Shown: positions 10,992 to 20,283, counted from the first letter of the stretch. The stretch: 47,198 nucleotides of DNA from an uncultured Massilia sp. (GCA_946481275.1 CAMLMV010000052.1:1-47198), one strand, 5' to 3'. Notes: a model not told the origin generated them from the sequence alone. Translations and numbers: made by a program.

Positions 10992-12044
10992 TTACACGCC
11001 GGGATGGTCCGCCAGGATTGCCGAAACGCCCACGAAGGCGGGGTAGCCGGCGGTGATCACATAGGTCGGCACCTGCGCCAGATAGCCTGCGAAGCGGCCC
11101 TTCTGCTCGAAGCGGGCGCGGAAGCACGAGGCGGCGAAGCGCTCGCCCAGGCGCGGCACGATGCCGCCGCCGATATAGACGCCGCCCTGGGCGCCCAGCG
11201 TGACGGCCAGGTTGCCGGCGATGGTGCCCAGCATGCCGCAGAAGACTTCGATGACTTCGTCGCATAGCACGCACGTGCCGGCCAGGCCGCGGCGCGTGAT
11301 CTCGGGCGCATCCAGCGCCTCGACGGCGCCGCCGCGCAGGTTCGCCAGCGCGCGGTAGATCAGTTCGAGGCCGGAACCGGACAGGAAGCGCTCGGCCGAC
11401 ACGTGTTCGAATTCGCGCCACGCGAATTGCAGGATGGCGACTTCCGTCTCGTTGGCCGGGGAAAACGTCACATGGCCGCCTTCGCTGCGCAGCGCCGTCC
11501 AGGCCGGCCTGGCGCCGGCAGGCAGGTTTTCGGCCGGCACCAGGCCGGACACGCCCAGGCCCGTCCCCGCGCCCAGCAGGCCGATCGGGCTGCCGGCGAC
11601 GGGCGCGCCGCCGCCGACCTGGCGCTTCTCGCCGTCCGCCAGGTGCGGCAACGCCATCGCCAGCGCGTAGAAATCGTTGACGACCGCCAGTGCGTCGAAT
11701 CCGCATTCCAGGCGCAGTGCCTCGATCGAGAATTCCCAGTGATGATTGGTCATGCGCACGAAGTCGCCGACGATGGGATTTGCGATCGCGATCGCGCCAT
11801 GGCGGACGGCACCCGCCGCGGCCACGTGCGGCAGCGCCAGGTAGGCCCGGAGGGCGTCGGCGAGGGTCGCGTACGCGGCGCAGGGCAGGACTTCGATCTG
11901 CCCGACCGTGCCGGGACCGGTTTCCAGCGCGAAGCGCGCATTGGTTCCGCCGATGTCGGCCAGCAGGCGCGGGCTCGCATATCGGGCGCTGTCGAGGCGC
12001 GGTTCGGTGGACGGATCGACGATGGCAACGGGCGAAACGATCAT
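10992..12044 (-). CDS. glk: Glucokinase
   Basis: ATP-dependent phosphorylation of glucose to glucose-6-phosphate. The protein has the group A glucokinase pattern: nucleotide-binding [15 protein letters not shown], catalytic region [34 protein letters not shown] and a C-terminal [18 protein letters not shown] start it at the ATG at 12044 (350 residues). An upstream in-frame ATG at 12137 would precede a good -10 box at 12108-12113 and would give an atypical N-terminus. It stands alone on the minus strand, without the zwf/pgl/edd genes that often accompany glk. Confidence 0.93.
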   Translation of the reverse strand: MIVSPVAIVDPSTEPRLDSARYASPRLLADIGGTNARFALETGPGTVGQIEVLPCAAYATLADALRAYLALPHVAAAGAVRHGAIAIANPIVGDFVRMTNHHWEFSIEALRLECGFDALAVVNDFYALAMALPHLADGEKRQVGGGAPVAGSPIGLLGAGTGLGVSGLVPAENLPAGARPAWTALRSEGGHVTFSPANETEVAILQFAWREFEHVSAERFLSGSGLELIYRALANLRGGAVEALDAPEITRRGLAGTCVLCDEVIEVFCGMLGTIAGNLAVTLGAQGGVYIGGGIVPRLGERFAASCFRARFEQKGRFAGYLAQVPTYVITAGYPAFVGVSAILADHPGV

Positions 12045-12107
12045 GGCAGGCCGTAAGAAACAGATTCCTCGAAGCTTAAGGATTTCTTGGCTGCAGCGCA
12101 AGCATTT

Positions 12108-12113
12108 ATTGTA
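12108..12113 (-). promoter_or_regulatory. Candidate -10 box of glk
   Basis: TACAAT on the minus strand, with a start predicted near 12101 and a leader of about 57 nt to the chosen glk ATG. The -35 region (TGTTGG at 17 nt) is weak. It helps decide the glk start, because the longer reading would begin upstream of it. Confidence 0.4.
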
Positions 12114-12152
12114 GTTTAGGTACATCCGACCCAACATCCGGGCGAATCCGCG

Positions 12153-12203
12153 TAAAACCCCCGTGCGTCGACGAGTAGTCCAGCTACCAATGCGAGGGTT
12201 TTA
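12153..12203. repeat. Inverted repeat/hairpin downstream of the DedA-rhodanese gene
   Basis: TAAAACCC (12153-12160) pairs exactly with GGGTTTTA (12196-12203); after one mismatch the pairing continues two more base pairs, and an inner GTAG/CTAC hairpin fills the loop. Both strands end in GGG plus four T, so it could terminate in either direction. It lies 66 nt past the end of the DedA-rhodanese gene and about 100 nt before the glk start. Confidence 0.45.
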
Positions 12204-12268
12204 TCGAAAGCATGGGCAAGCGGCGACGCCAGGCAGGCGCCGCGCGATCCGGAAAGGAAGGAGGCTGG

Positions 12269-13222
12269 TCAGCCGTGCTTGGGCTTGAGCTCGGCGTCGG
12301 CCTGGCTGGCCGCGCAGTAGTCGTTCCACGCGTCCAGGCCGCCGTGCAGCGGACGGGCGCGATGAAAACCGTTCTTGACGAATTCCTTCGCCACCTGGGC
12401 CGCCGTGACGTCGTTCGGGCAGGAGCAATAGATGACGATGTGGCGGTCCTTGTCGAGCGTGGCCATTAAACGTTCCGGCACGGCGTCGCCATAGACCAGC
12501 GCGCCGGGGATGCCTGCTTCCAGCTGGCGCGCGGTGACGCCGCGGGCGTCGACGATCAGCGGATCGTGCCCCGCTTCCAGCAGGCTCTTGAGCTCGTCCA
12601 TGGTGATGCGCGGCAGGTTGGCCCCGCCGAGGTTGCGCTTGCGCTCGATGTACTTGAACAACACGAACAGCGCGAGCAGGAAGCCGACGACCATCAGCGC
12701 CGTGCTGCCCAAGGTCTCGAACCAGGCGATGACGTCGTCCACGCTGTTGTGGAACCACGCGCCGAGGCCCATGCCCACGCCGCTCCACAGCAGGCCGCCG
12801 GCGACGGACAGCCAGACGAACTGCGTCGTCGTCGTGCCCATGGCGCCCGCGAGCGGCGGCGCGATCGTGTTGAAGCCGGGGATGAACTTGGCGACGACGA
12901 GGGATTTCGCGCCCCAGCGGCTGAAATTGTCCTCGGTCTGGCTGACGCAGGAATCGGGCGACAGCGAAATCTTGCACAGCAGGCGCAGGATGCGCTTGCC
13001 GTAGAAGCGGCCGGCGCGGAACCAGAAGTAATCGCTGATGAGGCAAGCCAGCACGGACGCGGCCAGGTACAGCGGCCAGTTGGCCCCGCCGTCGACGGCC
13101 AGTGCGCCCGCGATGATCAGCACCGGAAACGCGGGAATGGGCAGCCCGATCTGTTCGAGCAGGACGATGCCGAACACGATGAGGACGCCATACACGTGAA
13201 TCAGGTGGGAGAGCTGGGCCAT
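12269..13222 (-). CDS. DedA-family membrane protein fused to a rhodanese domain
   Basis: The N-terminal 200 residues are a DedA/SNARE-associated membrane protein: VLLEQIGLPIPAFPVLIIAG near the start, then SRWGAKSLVVAKFIPGFNTI and PPLAGAMG, with about five membrane segments. DedA proteins are thought to be lipid scramblases or flippases, for instance for undecaprenyl phosphate. A basic linker leads to a cytoplasmic rhodanese-like domain (about 205-305) with IVDARGV, the loop YCSCPNDVTA carrying the putative active Cys at about 266, and the closing LHGGLDAW. I start it at the ATG at 13222; a GTG at 13249 would add nine residues. Sulfurtransferase activity is unproven, since many rhodanese domains are only regulatory. 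Confidence 0.9.
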   Translation of the reverse strand: MAQLSHLIHVYGVLIVFGIVLLEQIGLPIPAFPVLIIAGALAVDGGANWPLYLAASVLACLISDYFWFRAGRFYGKRILRLLCKISLSPDSCVSQTEDNFSRWGAKSLVVAKFIPGFNTIAPPLAGAMGTTTTQFVWLSVAGGLLWSGVGMGLGAWFHNSVDDVIAWFETLGSTALMVVGFLLALFVLFKYIERKRNLGGANLPRITMDELKSLLEAGHDPLIVDARGVTARQLEAGIPGALVYGDAVPERLMATLDKDRHIVIYCSCPNDVTAAQVAKEFVKNGFHRARPLHGGLDAWNDYCAASQADAELKPKHG

Positions 13223-13294
13223 CCTCGTATGGTAGCGGAAAACAGACACCGGCGTGGCGAAAGCGGCAACGCACGCAGCCCCCGCGCAACACCC

Positions 13295-13519
13295 AAAATT
13301 CGGGGTCAGAGCACATTAATTTCGAAATTCGGGGTCAGAGCACATTTTCGATCAATGGCCTGTGATCATAAATTCCCCACAAAACCAGCTACGGCACGTC
13401 GGTGTATCCCCCAGCATCCCGCTAAACTTTATCGGGAGCCATAGCCGCAAAAAGTGCTCTGACCCCGAATTCGGCCCGAAATGTGCTCTGACCCCGAATT
13501 TTTCTGACCCCGAATTTTT
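13295..13519. repeat. REP-like palindromic repeat cluster (two direct plus two and a half inverted copies)
   Basis: A unit with core TTCGGGGTCAGAGCACATT occurs at 13295-13317 and 13325-13350 in plus orientation. Inverted copies lie at 13451-13471 and 13479-13503, and a truncated inverted copy (CTGACCCCGAA) at 13504-13519 runs into the yejF stop codon. The two arms flank about 100 bp of unrelated sequence (13351-13450). The arrangement resembles a REP/BIME or REPIN-type non-autonomous element. No transposase lies nearby. It fills the gap between the DedA-rhodanese and yejF genes. Confidence 0.8.
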
Positions 13520-15195
13520 CAGGCGCCGCGTGGAATCGCGGCCAGCAGTTGCTGCGTGTACGGATGCCGCGGATTACGGTAGAGCTCGTCTGCGTCGGCC
13601 ATCTCGACGACGCTGCCGTGGTGCATCACCATCACGCGGTCCGAGATGTATTTCACCACCGACAGATCGTGCGAGATGAAGATGTAGCTCATCCTGTACT
13701 CGTCCTGCAGGTCCTGCAGCAGGTTCAGCACCTGGGCCTGCACGGACACGTCGAGGGCGGACACGGATTCGTCGCACACGAGGATTTCCGGCTTCATCGT
13801 CAGGCAGCGCGCGATGGCGATGCGCTGTCTCTGGCCGCCGGAGAATTCGTGCGGGTAGCGGTCGAACGCATGTGCAGGCAAACCGACACGCGCAAGCAGG
13901 TAGCGCGCATGTTCCGTGCGCTCCGCATCGTTCGCGCCGATGCGGTGGATGCGCATCGGCTCCAGCAGGATCTGGCCGACGGTGAAGCGCGGGTTCAGCG
14001 ACGCGTACGGATTCTGGAACACGATCTGGATGCGCCGTTTATACGCCTGGAACTCGGCATCGCTCATCGCGACGAGGTCGCGGCCGTCGAACATCGCGCT
14101 GCCGCCCGTCGCACGGTGCAGGCGCAGCAGGGTGAGGCCCACCGTCGTCTTGCCCGATCCCGATTCGCCCACGACGCCCAGCGTCTTGCCGCGCGGGAGC
14201 GTGAACGACACGTCCTTCACGGCCTGGAATTCGCGCTTGCCGAACAGGCCTTCGCGTATGTAGAAACTCTTGGCCAGCCCCTTGACCACGAGGATGTCTT
14301 CATCGTCCGGCGTATAGCCGCGCGTGCGCTGGGGCAGCGCCGCACCGACGTCGATGCGTCCGCTCATGTAATCGTCGATGACGGGCAGCCGCACGGGCCG
14401 CGCATCCAGCGGCGGCCGGCAATGCAGCAGCGCGCGCGTGTACGCATCGCGCGGGTCGCCCAGCACCTGCGTGGCAAGCCCCTCTTCCCGCACCTCGCCG
14501 TGGCGCATGACGATCACGCGGTCCGCGATCTCGCCCACCAGGCCCAGGTCGTGCGTGATGAACAGCACGGCCATGCGGCGGCGTTGCTGGAGCGTCGCGA
14601 TCAGTTCCATGATCTGCTTCTGGATCGTCACGTCCAGCGCCGTCGTGGGCTCGTCCGCGATCAGCAGCTTCGGTTCGCACGCGATGGCCATCGCGATCAT
14701 CACGCGCTGCTGCTGGCCACCCGACATCTGGCTCGGGTAGGCGTCGATCTTGCGCGCCGGGTCGGGAATGCCCACTTCCTCCAGCAGTTCGAGCGTGCGG
14801 GCGCGCGCCTGGCGCTTGTCCATGCCGAGGTGCAGGCGCAGCACTTCGCCGATCTGGAAGCCGACCGTGAACACGGGGTTCAGCGACGACATCGGCTCCT
14901 GGAAGATCATCGCGATGTCCTTGCCGCACAGGCGCCGGCGTTCCGCGACCGGGAGATCGAGCAGCTCGCGGCCTTCGAAGCGGATCGACGAGCCGGGGTG
15001 GATGATGGTCGTTTCCGGCGGCAGCAGGCCCATCACGGCGAGCGAGCTGACGGACTTGCCGCTGCCCGATTCGCCGACCAGCGCGACGGTGGCGTCGAGC
15101 GGCAGGCTGAACGAGATGCCCTTCACGGCCTCGAACGTGTTCTTCTTGTCGGTCCGGAAGGACACGCGCAGGTTGTGGACGTCGAGCAGGTTCAT
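13519..15195 (-). CDS. yejF: Peptide ABC transporter, duplicated ATP-binding protein (YejF-like)
   Basis: Cytoplasmic ATPase for an oligopeptide importer. The 558-residue chain contains two complete ABC modules. The first has Walker A GESGSGKS (about residue 40), signature MSGGQQQR and Walker B LLIADEPTTALD; the second has GESGSGKT (about 325), FSGGQRQR and ILVCDESVSALD. Each is followed by the oligopeptide/dipeptide C-terminal region, so one protein replaces DppD and DppF, as in YejF of the microcin C/peptide transporter. The start codon overlaps the yejE stop (ATGA). The stop codon lies at the edge of the REP-like repeats. Confidence 0.93.
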   Translation of the reverse strand: MNLLDVHNLRVSFRTDKKNTFEAVKGISFSLPLDATVALVGESGSGKSVSSLAVMGLLPPETTIIHPGSSIRFEGRELLDLPVAERRRLCGKDIAMIFQEPMSSLNPVFTVGFQIGEVLRLHLGMDKRQARARTLELLEEVGIPDPARKIDAYPSQMSGGQQQRVMIAMAIACEPKLLIADEPTTALDVTIQKQIMELIATLQQRRRMAVLFITHDLGLVGEIADRVIVMRHGEVREEGLATQVLGDPRDAYTRALLHCRPPLDARPVRLPVIDDYMSGRIDVGAALPQRTRGYTPDDEDILVVKGLAKSFYIREGLFGKREFQAVKDVSFTLPRGKTLGVVGESGSGKTTVGLTLLRLHRATGGSAMFDGRDLVAMSDAEFQAYKRRIQIVFQNPYASLNPRFTVGQILLEPMRIHRIGANDAERTEHARYLLARVGLPAHAFDRYPHEFSGGQRQRIAIARCLTMKPEILVCDESVSALDVSVQAQVLNLLQDLQDEYRMSYIFISHDLSVVKYISDRVMVMHHGSVVEMADADELYRNPRHPYTQQLLAAIPRGA

Positions 15196-16217
15196 TTCAG
15201 TTTCGGATCCAGCGCATCGCGCAGCGCATCGGCGAACAGCGAGAACGCCGTCACCAGCAGGGCCATGGCAGTGGCGGCGGCCGTCAGCTGCCACCATTTG
15301 CCGAGGATGAGTTCATTCTGCGCCTCGTTCAGCATGCTGCCCCACGAGACGACGCCCACCGGCACGCCGAAGCCGAGGAACGACAGGATCACTTCGGCCT
15401 TGATGAAGCCGACGACGAGGATCGACATCTGCACGAGCGCCACGTGCGACACGTTCGGGAAGATGTGCACGAACATCTTGCGCCAGCCGGAGGCGCCGAT
15501 CGCGTCGGCCGCCATCACGTATTCTCTCGCCTTGTGCTTGATGTACTCGGCGCGGATCAGGCGGTACGGCCCCGTCCAGCCCGTGAGGCCGAGGATCAGC
15601 ACGATCGTCAGCACGCCCTTCGTCTGCAGCACGGCGGCCACGGTGAGGATCATCAGGATCGAGGGAATCGCCGTGAACACGTTGTAGAACCAGTTGAACA
15701 AATCGTCCACCAGCCCGCCGTAGAAACCGGACAGCGCGCCGAACAGCGTCCCCAGCGCGACGGCGACGAATGCGGCGACGAGGCCCACGACGATCGACGT
15801 CTGCCCGCCCTTGATCGTCTTCCTCACGATGTCGTGGCCCCATTTGTCGGCGCCGAACGGCAGCGTGGTCTGTTTCACGACTTGCGCCGCGTGGCCCTGC
15901 CGCGCCAGTTCAGACCGAAGCTGTGCGATGTCGCCCGCCAGCGGATCGAACGCATTCGGCGGCGCCGGGCGCGGCGGCTGCGCGAGCGCGGCCAGCGCCG
16001 GATCGGGCCCGACGAACGAAGGCGGCGCGTAATTCACCGCCACCTCGTCTTCCCAGTCGGCGGCGATCAGGCCCGTCGCGGACAGCACGACGGACAGCAG
16101 GAACAGGCAGACGACGGCCAGAGAGACCATCGCGACGCGGTCCGCGCGCAGGCGGCGCCAGGCCAGCGTCCACAGGCCGGGAGAGATCGCCGGGAGGTTC
16201 AGCTCTTGACCCGTCAT
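15192..16217 (-). CDS. yejE: Peptide ABC transporter permease (YejE-like)
   Basis: Inner-membrane permease of 341 residues. The N-terminal segment MVSLAVVCLFLLSVVLSAT is the first membrane helix, followed by a periplasmic loop (about 50-145) that in YejE proteins is long and contains FGADKWGHDI. The BPD_transp_1 core holds the EAA-type loop EYVMAADAIGASGWRKMFVH, which contacts the ATPase. Start and stop overlap yejB and yejF by 4 nt each, so the three subunits are translationally coupled. Confidence 0.93.
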   Translation of the reverse strand: MTGQELNLPAISPGLWTLAWRRLRADRVAMVSLAVVCLFLLSVVLSATGLIAADWEDEVAVNYAPPSFVGPDPALAALAQPPRPAPPNAFDPLAGDIAQLRSELARQGHAAQVVKQTTLPFGADKWGHDIVRKTIKGGQTSIVVGLVAAFVAVALGTLFGALSGFYGGLVDDLFNWFYNVFTAIPSILMILTVAAVLQTKGVLTIVLILGLTGWTGPYRLIRAEYIKHKAREYVMAADAIGASGWRKMFVHIFPNVSHVALVQMSILVVGFIKAEVILSFLGFGVPVGVVSWGSMLNEAQNELILGKWWQLTAAATAMALLVTAFSLFADALRDALDPKLK

Positions 16218-17152
16218 TTGAGCTGCACGCGCGGATCGACGGCCTGGTACATCAGGTCCGCCAGCAGGTTGAACACCATCGTGGCGGCGGCGACGTAGAC
16301 CGTGATCGCCTTGATCACGGGGAAGTCGCTGCGCTCGACGGCGAGGATCACTTCGCGCCCGATGCCCGGGATACCGAAGAAGCGCTCGAGCAGGAAGGCG
16401 CCGATCAAGAGCGCCGGCAGGTTGGCCATGACGTACGTGATGATGGGAATGGCCGCGTTGCGCAGCACGTGCACCCACACGATGCGCCGTTCCGGCAGTC
16501 CTTTCGCGCGCGCCGTGCGCACGTAGTCCTGCCCCGTTTCGTCCAGCACGAAGCTGCGGAACAGGCGCAGCGTGGGCGCCAGCGACACGGTGAGGCCGAT
16601 CAGGATCGGCAGGGTGGCGTAGCGCAGCAGGTTTTCCGTGAAGTGCTCGCCCCAGCCCTGCACGGGGAACAGCCCCAGCTTATAGGCGAGGCCGTACTGG
16701 AACACGATGATGTAGACGAGGATCGAGATCGACATGCCCACCGTGCACGCGACCATCACGACGCGGTCCGTCAGCGAGCCGCGCACGAACGCGACGGCGA
16801 GCGCCAGCGCGATGCCGATCGTGGTCTCCAGCACCGTCAGCGGCACGAGCACGGTCAGCGACGGCCCGAGGCGGCTGGCGATGATGTGCGACACGGGCTC
16901 GCCCGTCGCCCACGCGTTGCCGAAGTCGAACGTGACGATCTGCTTCACGAAGATGCCGAGCTGGACGTACCACGGCGCGTCGAGCCCCAGCTGCGCGCGG
17001 ATGTTGGCGATGGCGCGCGCGTCGGCCATCTTGCCCGCCAACAGGTACGAGGGGTCGCCGCCGACCCAGTTGAACAGCACGAACACCAGCACGACGACGC
17101 CGGCCATCGTCGGCAGCATCTGCCACAGGCGCCGCAGGATATAAGCAAACAT
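16214..17152 (-). CDS. yejB: Peptide ABC transporter permease (YejB-like)
   Basis: Inner-membrane permease of 312 residues, first gene of yejBEF. It begins MFAYILRRLWQMLPTMAGVV, a typical DppB/YejB start, and carries the EAA loop DYVRTARAKGLPERRIVWVH and the C-terminal ERFFGIPGIGREV motif. I prefer the ATG at 17152; an upstream ATG at 17173 adds seven residues. No substrate-binding protein (YejA) is next to it; the divergent gene is a TonB-dependent receptor instead. Confidence 0.93.
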   Translation of the reverse strand: MFAYILRRLWQMLPTMAGVVVLVFVLFNWVGGDPSYLLAGKMADARAIANIRAQLGLDAPWYVQLGIFVKQIVTFDFGNAWATGEPVSHIIASRLGPSLTVLVPLTVLETTIGIALALAVAFVRGSLTDRVVMVACTVGMSISILVYIIVFQYGLAYKLGLFPVQGWGEHFTENLLRYATLPILIGLTVSLAPTLRLFRSFVLDETGQDYVRTARAKGLPERRIVWVHVLRNAAIPIITYVMANLPALLIGAFLLERFFGIPGIGREVILAVERSDFPVIKAITVYVAAATMVFNLLADLMYQAVDPRVQLK

Positions 17153-17270
17153 CGGGTTTCCCGGGTGAGTCATCGAACGCGTTCGGAACTATAGACCAGA
17201 TTGCGCCGCCCCTGCCGGGAAAAGATGTCATGGGGCCATAACCAAAAGGATGGGCTGTTGTGGCGTTTAC

Positions 17271-17303
17271 GCAATATGCATTGTCATCGTATTGACATAT
17301 TGC
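17271..17303. promoter_or_regulatory. Dyad-symmetric element between yejB and TBDR1
   Basis: GCAATATG (17271-17278) and CATATTGC (17296-17303) are exact inverted copies 17 bp apart, with a second small dyad TGTCA/TGACA inside. The right half contains TTGACA (17292-17297), a perfect -35 hexamer on the plus strand; the -10 at 17 bp spacing is poor. The element sits in the 321-bp divergent gap and could serve as an operator for either gene. No other convincing promoter is visible in that gap. Confidence 0.45.
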
Positions 17304-17473
17304 ACGCTGCGGTGGTCTGATGCGTTGCCAAAAAATGAATTCTAAGTTTTTGGACAATGAGAGAGAGACTAGATCATAAGATTTTCCAGTCCGGCATATG
17401 CATGCCATGAATGTTCGGAATCTGGAATGCATCGATGTTCAGCCTCGCCATCGAAGCCCCATTTGGAGTTGTA

Positions 17474-20245
17474 ATGTATCAAAAGAAAGCTATCGCACAA
17501 GCAGTCACGCTCGCCCTCGCCTATGCGGCGCTGGGCGCTGCACCGGCCGTGGCGCAAGACGCCCAGGGTCCGATCCAGCGTGTTGAAATCACCGGTTCGA
17601 GCATCAAGCGCGCGACCGCCGAAACCGCCTCGCCGGTGCAGGTGGTCAGCCGTGAAGACCTCGCCAAGTCCGGCAAGGGCACCGTCGCCGAATACCTGCA
17701 GACGCTGACGTCGGACGGCGCCGGCTCGCTGCCAACCGGTTTCGGCAACGGCTTCGCCGCCGGTTCCACCGCCATCTCGCTGCGCGGCCTGGGCGCCACC
17801 TCGACCCTCGTGCTGCTGAACGGCCGCCGCATGGCGCCGTTCGCGCGCGCCGACGACGGCCAGAAGAGCTTCACCGACCTGTCGACCGTGCCGATGGAAG
17901 CCGTCGAGCGCATCGAGATCCTGAAGGACGGCGCCTCGTCGACCTACGGCGCCGACGCGATCGCGGGCGTGGTCAACATCATCCTGCGCAAGGACTTCGT
18001 CGGCACGACCTTCAAGGCCGAAGTGGGCGAATCGCGCTACCACGACGCCGGCACCGGCAAGGCCGCCCTCACCTGGGGCAAGGGCCGCCTGGACGAAGAT
18101 GGCTACAACGTCATGGTCAACGCCGAATTCTTCGGCAACCAGTCGCTGCTGAACAAGGACCGCGCGAGCCGCGAATGGATCGGCCACGGCGACATCCGCC
18201 CGTGGGGCTATCCGGCCAACACCCAGTTCGCCGCCGGCTACATCACCCCGGGCGCCTCGAGCCCGACGCCGACCGGCGCGCTGCGCGATCCGAAGACCGG
18301 CAACTACGTCTCGCTGCCGGGCTGCCCGCAGTTCTCCGTCACGACCGCGCAAGACCCGGCCGGCGGCTGCCTGTGGTACTCGGACCAGTTCCGTTCGATG
18401 CAGCCGAAGATCGGCGGCATGAACTTCTACACCCGCTTCACGAAGAACCTGAGCAACGACCTGCAGTTCTACGCCGAAGCCGGCTACTCGAAGCGCGACA
18501 CCGAATTCACGCTGACCCCGGCGTCGACCAGCGGCACCATCGCGTTCCCGCCGAACGCCGCCAACCCGACCGGCATCATCAACTACGGCAATGCGATCCT
18601 GATGGGCGCCAGCCATCCGCAGAACCCGTACGGCGTCCCCGTGCGCCTGCGCTACTCGATGTTCGACGTCGGCCCCAGCACCCGCTCGGCCGACAACGAA
18701 TTCTCGCGCTTCGTGTTCGGCCTGAAAGGCACGATGGCGGGCTGGGACTTCGACACCGGCATCACGCACTCGCACTCCGCGCTCGACCTGAACTACAGCA
18801 ACATGATCAACATGAAGGTGCTGCAGGCCGCGCTGGGCGATCCGAAGAGCGCCTACTTCCCGTACTACATCGGCACGCAGGCCGGCAAGAACCCGGCGTC
18901 GCTGTACGCCGCGCTGGCGACGAACGCCGTGTCGCATTCGACCACCCAGCTGGACGTCGTCGACTTCAAGGCCTCGCGCGAGCTGATGCAGCTGCCGGGT
19001 GGCGCCCTGGGTCTCGCGGTCGGCGCCGAATACCGCCACCAGTCGCTGGACAACCCGTCGCTGTCGGGTTCGCAGGACGGTTCGATCAACTCGTCGTACG
19101 TGGCCGCCAAGGGCGACCAGAACGTGTCGGCCGTGTTCTTCGAAGTGGCCGCGCCGGTCATCAAGTCGGTCGAGTTGAACGCCGCCGTCCGCTACGACAA
19201 GTACAAGCAGTTCTCGTCGACCACGCCGAAGTTCGGCGCCAAGTGGACCCCGCTGAAGACGTTCGCGCTGCGCACGACCTATACCGAAGGCTTCCGCGCC
19301 CCGGGTCCGGCCGAATTCAGCCCGGACAGCCAGAGCACCGGCAACTCGGCCGTGCGTGACCCGGTCCGCTGCCCGGGCGGCACGCCGGCCGCCGGCGGCG
19401 CCACCCAGGCCGACTGCTCGATCACCATCGGCGCCGTCAAGGTCGGCAACCCGAACCTGCAGCCGGAAAAATCGAAGGGCTACACGCTGGGCATGGTGTG
19501 GGATCCGTTCGACGGCACCGCGCTGTCGCTGGACGCCTTCAAGATCAAGCGTTCCAACGAGATCAACCCGCTGTCGTACGTGGAAGCGGCCGCCCTGCCG
19601 ACCGCGATCCGCAACGACAACAACCTGGTCGTGAACGGCGTGGCGATCCCGAACACGGGCACGCTGCTGCTGTCGAAGGCACCGTACCAGAACTCGAGCT
19701 TCACCGAAGTCAAGGGTATCGACCTGGACGTCAAGCAGCGCTTCCGCCTGGGCGACTACGGCCGCGCCACGCTGGGCCTGACCTGGACGCACGTGGCATC
19801 GTGGGTGCGCGCCGAGAAGAACGGCACGCGCTACCAGTACGCCGGCACGCACGGCAACTGCGACACGTCGGATTGCGCCGGCACGCCGAAGGACAAGATC
19901 AGCACGACCCTGTCCTGGGACCGCCAGGACCTGAACGTGACGGCGACCGCGAACTACCGCGCCGACATGCAGAACGTGTACTTCGCGGGCGACAAGTGCG
20001 CCTCGCAGTACGCGAACGGCTCGCCGGCACCGGGCAACTGCCGCGTGGCGTCGTTCACGACGATCGACCTGTCGGCCCGCTACCAGGTCACGCAGCAACT
20101 GCAGGTCTACGGCTCGATCACGAACCTGTTCGACAAGATCGCACCGCTGGATCCGCTGACCTACGGCGGCATGAGCTACAACCCGATGGACGCCAGCGGC
20201 GCCATCGGCCGCTTCTTCAAGGCTGGCGTGCGTTACCAGTTCTAA
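17474..20245 (+). CDS. TonB-dependent receptor 1
   Basis: Outer-membrane active transporter of 923 residues, powered by TonB-ExbBD. A signal peptide (cleavage after AVA, about residue 27) is followed by VEITGSSIKR, a plug domain (about 45-165) with ISLRGLGATSTLVLLNGRRM and ILKDGASSTYGADAIAGVVN, then a 22-strand-type barrel ending in GVRYQF with the terminal Phe typical of barrel proteins. No STN signalling domain and no neighbouring sigma/anti-sigma pair exist. I start at the ATG at 17474 because TTTGGAG precedes it with correct spacing; longer in-frame starts lack this. It is divergent from yejBEF and similar to TBDR3 (shared AGTHGNCD and NLFDKIAPLDPLTYG). Substrate unknown. Confidence 0.93.
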   Translation: MYQKKAIAQAVTLALAYAALGAAPAVAQDAQGPIQRVEITGSSIKRATAETASPVQVVSREDLAKSGKGTVAEYLQTLTSDGAGSLPTGFGNGFAAGSTAISLRGLGATSTLVLLNGRRMAPFARADDGQKSFTDLSTVPMEAVERIEILKDGASSTYGADAIAGVVNIILRKDFVGTTFKAEVGESRYHDAGTGKAALTWGKGRLDEDGYNVMVNAEFFGNQSLLNKDRASREWIGHGDIRPWGYPANTQFAAGYITPGASSPTPTGALRDPKTGNYVSLPGCPQFSVTTAQDPAGGCLWYSDQFRSMQPKIGGMNFYTRFTKNLSNDLQFYAEAGYSKRDTEFTLTPASTSGTIAFPPNAANPTGIINYGNAILMGASHPQNPYGVPVRLRYSMFDVGPSTRSADNEFSRFVFGLKGTMAGWDFDTGITHSHSALDLNYSNMINMKVLQAALGDPKSAYFPYYIGTQAGKNPASLYAALATNAVSHSTTQLDVVDFKASRELMQLPGGALGLAVGAEYRHQSLDNPSLSGSQDGSINSSYVAAKGDQNVSAVFFEVAAPVIKSVELNAAVRYDKYKQFSSTTPKFGAKWTPLKTFALRTTYTEGFRAPGPAEFSPDSQSTGNSAVRDPVRCPGGTPAAGGATQADCSITIGAVKVGNPNLQPEKSKGYTLGMVWDPFDGTALSLDAFKIKRSNEINPLSYVEAAALPTAIRNDNNLVVNGVAIPNTGTLLLSKAPYQNSSFTEVKGIDLDVKQRFRLGDYGRATLGLTWTHVASWVRAEKNGTRYQYAGTHGNCDTSDCAGTPKDKISTTLSWDRQDLNVTATANYRADMQNVYFAGDKCASQYANGSPAPGNCRVASFTTIDLSARYQVTQQLQVYGSITNLFDKIAPLDPLTYGGMSYNPMDASGAIGRFFKAGVRYQF

Positions 20246-20283
20246 TGATCGACAGCCGGTTCGCCGGCTGATCGCGGCACGAT

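Noticed and set aside
13295..13519. CRISPR array
   Set aside because: Repeats are few, in opposite orientations and irregularly spaced, without uniform spacers or cas genes.
15196..15297. Longer N-terminus for yejF
   Set aside because: The extra 34 residues are the yejE C-terminus read in another frame; the ATG overlapping the yejE stop gives the usual YejF start.
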